From Xylaria sp. FL1777 (Eukaryota > Ascomycota > Sordariomycetes > Xylariales > Xylariaceae), in assembly GCA_022578965.1 (NCBI GenBank), contig MU401045.1:1-11479 (forward strand): a stretch of DNA of 11,479 nucleotides, read 5' to 3'. Below are positions 8,423-11,479 of this stretch, piece by piece. The notes under the pieces were generated by a model. The model worked only from the letters and a program-made list of their open reading frames with translations. It did not search any database and was not told the origin of the DNA. Made by a program: the position numbers and the translations under genes. The stretch's first letter is position 1. The number at the start of each line of letters is the position of its first letter.

Positions 8423-8615
8423 TGTTATAACTAAGCTACTTAAGTACTTTAGCACATATTACAGGTTACATATATATATAAAATATTCTTTCTATATTTA
8501 TTTCATGGAAGTTTTTTCTTTTCTTTAAGCTTTAGTTTTGTTAAATACTTATTATAAAACTAAAGATATATTAACTATTATACTTAACCTTTAATGCTTT
8601 ATACCTCCTGTGACA
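8423..8615 (+). repeat. 3' LTR (193 bp)
   Basis: It begins TGTTATAACTA and ends TGTGACA, and is less damaged at CpA sites than the 5' copy (it keeps GCACAT, TACAGG, TCATGG and GTGACA). It has lost other bases the 5' copy keeps, for example GGG at the 5' copy's ATGGGATATCC reads AAA here. Equal length and gap-free alignment with 756-948 define both boundaries. Confidence 0.97.
8471..8483 (+). promoter_or_regulatory. Possible TATA box in the LTR
   Basis: TATATATATAAA, about 50 bases into the 3' LTR; the matching place in the 5' LTR reads TATGTATATATGGG. It could be the core promoter of the element, but TA-rich words are common throughout this window, so support is weak. Confidence 0.3.
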
Positions 8616-8620
8616 ATAAC
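8616..8620. repeat. Right target-site duplication (ATAAC)
   Basis: An exact copy of 751-755, immediately after the terminal CA of the 3' LTR. Confidence 0.9.
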
Positions 8621-8658
8621 TTTATTTCTTTAATTATTTTAACGCAAATTAGCTTGTT

Positions 8659-8678
8659 ATGCTTATATTTATAAGCAT
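8659..8678. repeat. Inverted repeat, 9-bp arms
   Basis: ATGCTTATA, spacer TT, TATAAGCAT. It lies 40 bp beyond the end of the element. Confidence 0.75.
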
Positions 8679-8680
8679 AT

Positions 8681-8698
8681 TTTATTAAGTTATAAAAC
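8681..8698. repeat. 18-bp direct repeat, copy 1
   Basis: TTTATTAAGTTATAAAAC, repeated exactly at 9453-9470. Together with the 19-bp pair 8861-8879/9769-9787 it appears in the same order in two parts of the right flank, suggesting two diverged copies of one repeat. The spacing between the two words is 180 bp in the first part and 316 bp in the second. Confidence 0.6.
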
Positions 8699-8860
8699 TA
8701 TTAATAAAACTTTTCAAGAATATTTTCTTTTTACGTTTACTAAACAGTTTTAAAATGCAACAAAACTACGTTATAACTATATAACATTAAGCCTAAACTA
8801 CAAATAGTTTATAAATAGCTATTATAAACTTTAACACTAAAGTTTTAAAGTTTATGCAGC

Positions 8861-8879
8861 TATTAATACATATGCAAAA
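8861..8879. repeat. 19-bp direct repeat, copy 1
   Basis: TATTAATACATATGCAAAA, repeated exactly at 9769-9787. It keeps CpA and TpG sites that RIP would destroy, so these words are either conserved by chance or lie in less mutated patches. Confidence 0.65.
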
Positions 8880-9208
8880 TATATTCCATTTTTTTAAGTT
8901 AAAGTATTTATATTAATAAAACTAATAATATTATATTAATATTTAATTATAGTTCAAACTTTAGAGTTTTTACTAAGAATTATTCGTTTAAATCATAAAT
9001 ATAAAACAGTTTTTATAGCTGCAGTACATTATTATTTATTTTAAACAAATATAAAAAAACAAATAATAAAGCTATTTTGTAATATATATAGCTAGCTCTT
9101 TTATACTATTATTAACCCAAACATATTTAAACAAGCGTAATTAAATATAAATAAACATACTTTATTATTAATTATTTTTATATAAACAAAACTTTTTTGT
9201 TTTACTAA

Positions 9209-9226
9209 TTGCTATATATATAGCAA
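9209..9226. repeat. 18-bp perfect palindrome
   Basis: TTGCTATATATATAGCAA is identical to its own reverse complement. Confidence 0.85.
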
Positions 9227-9305
9227 AAGTACTACAAATTAACGTATAAAATTATAGTAAAATTAACTTAACAAAAGTCAAACTTAATTTTAGTAAATAG
9301 GTTTA

Positions 9306-9324
9306 CATTTAAATAAGCTTGTTT
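9306..9324. repeat. 19-bp word shared with the left flank
   Basis: CATTTAAATAAGCTTGTTT, identical to 148-166. The two copies lie on opposite sides of the retrotransposon and outside it, so they are not part of the element. Confidence 0.7.
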
Positions 9325-9452
9325 TAATTTAATATATATAAATTTACTTTATATAGCTTAAAAAAAAAAATCTTTAAAATATAGATGCTTTTTTTAACTG
9401 CATTACATTACTATTTACTTATATGCCTTTGCTTACTTAAAAGTTTATAACA

Positions 9453-9470
9453 TTTATTAAGTTATAAAAC
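9453..9470. repeat. 18-bp direct repeat, copy 2
   Basis: Exact second copy of 8681-8698. About 55 bases before it, at 9391-9413, the sequence ACTGCATTACATTACTATTTA closely resembles GCTGCAGTACATTATTATTTA at 9019-9039; the differences include C/T transitions. Confidence 0.6.
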
Positions 9471-9555
9471 AGTTATTTAATTTAAAAACAAAAGTTGTAG
9501 CAATATATTATACTTAGTAAACTTTAAGTACTATAAACATAACTAAACTTTAATA

Positions 9556-9571
9556 TAGCAATTAATTGCTA
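9556..9571. repeat. 16-bp perfect palindrome
   Basis: TAGCAATTAATTGCTA is identical to its own reverse complement. Confidence 0.85.
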
Positions 9572-9676
9572 AATTAAATATAATCTTATTTAATTATAGT
9601 ATTTTATTAATTTTTTTGCTTAAAAAGAACTAAATCTTTAGCATTACTTTTTTATAGAAATAATAAAACTTTATAT

Positions 9677-9694
9677 AAGTTATATATATAACTT
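9677..9694. repeat. 18-bp perfect palindrome
   Basis: AAGTTATATATATAACTT is identical to its own reverse complement. Confidence 0.85.
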
Positions 9695-9768
9695 TTTACA
9701 AAGCAATACTTTTTTAACAAAATTTAAATCTTTATTAATTAAAAAATATATATTTTTATAAAATTATT

Positions 9769-9787
9769 TATTAATACATATGCAAAA
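9769..9787. repeat. 19-bp direct repeat, copy 2
   Basis: Exact second copy of 8861-8879. Confidence 0.65.
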
Positions 9788-9907
9788 ATTAAAACAACTA
9801 ACATTAATTATATAAAAGCAACCTTTAAAAAAATAAAAGTTTGCATTAAAATAAGTATAAAAACTAAAAATTAATCTAATAATACTTAAGTATACAAATA
9901 GCAATAA

Positions 9908-9925
9908 AAAAAAATAAAAGCAAAC
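9908..9925. repeat. 18-bp word present three times
   Basis: Seven A followed by TAAAAGCAAAC. The same 18 bases occur at 10336-10353 in the right flank and at 1231-1248 inside the element, near the start of gag. Confidence 0.55.
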
Positions 9926-10335
9926 ATATTAGTTTAGCTTTATATATATAATATTTCTTTTATTTAGGGTTTTTCTTAAATAAATTATTAAACATATTAT
10001 TATTTATATTATAATGCTTCTTTTTATAATAATTTAAGTTATTTTTTAGCTTAAATAAATCATTTAGTTATAGTTTTAATATATATGTTTATATAGCTAA
10101 ACGTATAGCAATATTTAAGCTTAAAAAAAAAATAAAAAATTATCATAATTAAGTTTAAAATCTTTTAATTTAACTATAAAAAGCTTAGTATAACTAATAT
10201 TATTGTTTATAAATAGCTTTTTGTTATACTAAAGCAATATTAAACTAGTTAGCTTTTTAAAGTCTGTAAAAAATATAAAAAATAGTTTGCTATTTTGTTA
10301 TTTTTGTTTTTAATTAAATTGCAATAAAAGTAATA

Positions 10336-10353
10336 AAAAAAATAAAAGCAAAC
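10336..10353. repeat. 18-bp word, second flank copy
   Basis: Same word as at 9908-9925. Both flank copies are preceded by GCAATAAAA within about 20 bases. Confidence 0.5.
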
Positions 10354-10647
10354 GTAAAAAATCTTTATTAAAATTAAAATTGTTTTTATTTAATATTTTT
10401 TGTTTAAAAACAGCAAAAATAATAACTTTTTTTCTAAAATCTATTTTTAAATGCAAAGCTTTCTACAAGCTAGCAATAATAATTAGCATTATTAAATTTA
10501 AAACAAAATCTAAAATGCTTATATTACGTCTTTAAGTAACATTGCTAACTAATTTCTATATATATAAAAAAATACTTAATAGATTTAATTTGAATTTATT
10601 AAACAAAAAACCAAGCAAAGCTTTATAGGTTAAATATTTATTATATA

Positions 10648-10675
10648 AAAACAAGCATTAAAAATAGCTTGTTTT
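10648..10675. repeat. Inverted repeat, 9-bp arms, 10-base loop
   Basis: AAAACAAGC, loop of 10 bases, GCTTGTTTT. The arms are the two halves of the AAACAAGCTTGTTT palindrome found at 11295-11310, here separated by ATTAAAAATA. Confidence 0.75.
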
Positions 10676-11294
10676 AAAAAGTTTAATGTTAATATATTTG
10701 CAAGTAAAAATACTAACGCAAATATAAAAACTATATTTAGCAAAATAAGTTTTAATTATATATATAATAATTAATATATTTTTGCTTTTGTTTTATGTTT
10801 GTTAAATGCTTGCTAATTAATTTCTAAAAGCTATATTAACAAATTAAGCAAAAAAAAACTAAAACAATAAAACTTAACAAAAAAAAATTAAAACAGAAAA
10901 AAAATAAGCAAATTAAAATCGTAAAAGAAAAGTTATAGCTAGTTATAATAATAATAATAGCATTAAAATAAATTAAGTTAAAGCAAAAAAAGCAACATTA
11001 ATATTAAAAAAAAAAGAAAGTTTAATACTATATTTGCAGTACGTAGTACTAAGCACTATAAAAGCAACCTTGCTATGTTTAAAGCTAGTAAAACAACAAA
11101 AAAAAGAATCCATAATAATAATAAAGTAAACAAGTAGTACAAAAATAATTAATAAAAACAAGTTTAATTAAATAAGCACAAAGCAAAATAATAATAAAAA
11201 AGAAAGATTAGATAGAAAAAAAAATAAATAAAAAAAATAAAAAGTAAAAGAATTTAAAGCAAAAGAAATAAATACAAAAGAAATTAAATAAATC

Positions 11295-11310
11295 TAAACA
11301 AGCTTGTTTA
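11295..11310. repeat. 16-bp perfect palindrome
   Basis: TAAACAAGCTTGTTTA is identical to its own reverse complement and shares its core with 147-172, 9306-9324 and the split version at 10648-10675. Confidence 0.85.
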
Positions 11311-11479
11311 AATATAAACGAAAAAATAAAAAAAAATAAAAAATAATGCATTCTTTATATTAATATATTTCTTAATTAATTTAACTACTTTATTAAATAA
11401 GCTATTTAAGCTTAATATATTAGCTTATTTATTAAGCATATAAAAATATTTAATAATTATTATAGCTTTTTTTAAATAA

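Larger units (their letters stand above)
756..8615 (+). mobile_element. Complete, RIP-inactivated Ty3/gypsy (chromovirus-type) LTR retrotransposon
   Basis: A 7,860-bp element with two 193-bp LTRs, a 5-bp target-site duplication, a gag-like frame, and a pol frame in the order protease, reverse transcriptase, RNase H, integrase, chromodomain. Reverse transcriptase upstream of integrase places it in Ty3/gypsy rather than Ty1/copia, and the chromodomain at the C-terminus marks the chromovirus branch. In life it would make virus-like particles in the cytoplasm, reverse-transcribe its RNA and integrate, with the chromodomain probably steering integration to heterochromatin (family knowledge). All enzymes are dead here: Gln and Trp codons are stops, and the acidic catalytic codons of reverse transcriptase and integrase are Asn or Lys. 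Orientation is set by domain order and by the purine tract next to the right LTR. The 1.9 kb between pol and the 3' LTR is unusually long. Confidence 0.97.
8621..11479. other. Right flank, no recognisable gene; decayed repeat DNA
   Basis: No reading frame with a recognisable motif. It contains several short exact direct repeats, three perfect palindromes of 16-18 bp, two further inverted repeats, and a strongly A-rich + strand between about 10830 and 11345. In the A-rich part one forward frame (10921-11290) is Lys-rich and fairly open. Low T content on that strand explains the scarcity of stops, so it is not called a gene. The 62-codon reverse frame at 10973-11161 lies opposite it and shows no motif. 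Confidence 0.6.

Noticed and set aside
756..8615. Ty1/copia assignment
   Set aside because: Reverse transcriptase precedes integrase and a chromodomain follows integrase; copia elements have integrase first.
10973..11161. 62-codon open frame on the - strand and a Lys-rich forward frame opposite it
   Set aside because: The forward strand here is very poor in T, which lowers stop frequency by itself; neither frame has a motif or repeat structure pointing to a protein.
1..11479. Mitochondrial or naturally A+T-rich genome (for example an anaerobic fungus or a slime mould)
   Set aside because: No tRNA, rRNA or respiratory genes are seen, and the LTR pair shows that a once richer sequence lost C and G by transitions at CpA/TpG, which composition bias alone does not explain.

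Overview
The window is an extremely A+T-rich stretch (well over 80 % A+T by eye) with no intact gene. It is dominated by one complete but dead Ty3/gypsy LTR retrotransposon of the chromodomain-bearing (chromovirus) type, at 756-8615 on the + strand. The two LTRs are 193 bp each, collinear without a gap, and bounded by a perfect 5-bp target-site duplication (ATAAC). They differ at about 30 positions and every difference is a transition; many pair CpA or TpG in one copy with TpA in the other. That is the signature of repeat-induced point mutation (RIP), so the host is most likely a filamentous ascomycete (Pezizomycotina) and the window an A+T-rich, heterochromatin-like repeat block. The species cannot be named from this sequence.

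Layout: 1-750 is left flank with no recognisable gene. 751-755 is the left target-site duplication, 756-948 the 5' LTR and 949-1223 an untranslated leader. 1224 to about 2850 is a stop-riddled gag (capsid region, then an Asn/Ser/Gln/Arg-rich tail with a degraded CCHC zinc knuckle). About 2859-3190 is a protease remnant that changes reading frame near 3128. About 3158-6457 is a single unbroken pol frame holding reverse transcriptase, RNase H, zinc-binding integrase and chromodomain, in the gypsy order. 6464-8400 is an unusually long interval between pol and the 3' LTR; its reverse strand holds a candidate extra reading frame. A purine tract (8406-8418) precedes the 3' LTR (8423-8615), followed by the right target-site duplication (8616-8620). 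8621-11479 is right flank, with short direct repeats and perfect palindromes but no gene.

The element was killed almost entirely by point mutation. The pol frame runs about 3.3 kb with no frame change, yet Gln and Trp codons have become stops, and the catalytic Asp/Glu codons of reverse transcriptase and integrase read Asn/Lys. Only the RNase H aspartate still reads Asp. The most unusual parts are the possible antisense gene inside the element and a family of palindromic AAGCTTGTTT-type repeats shared by both flanks.
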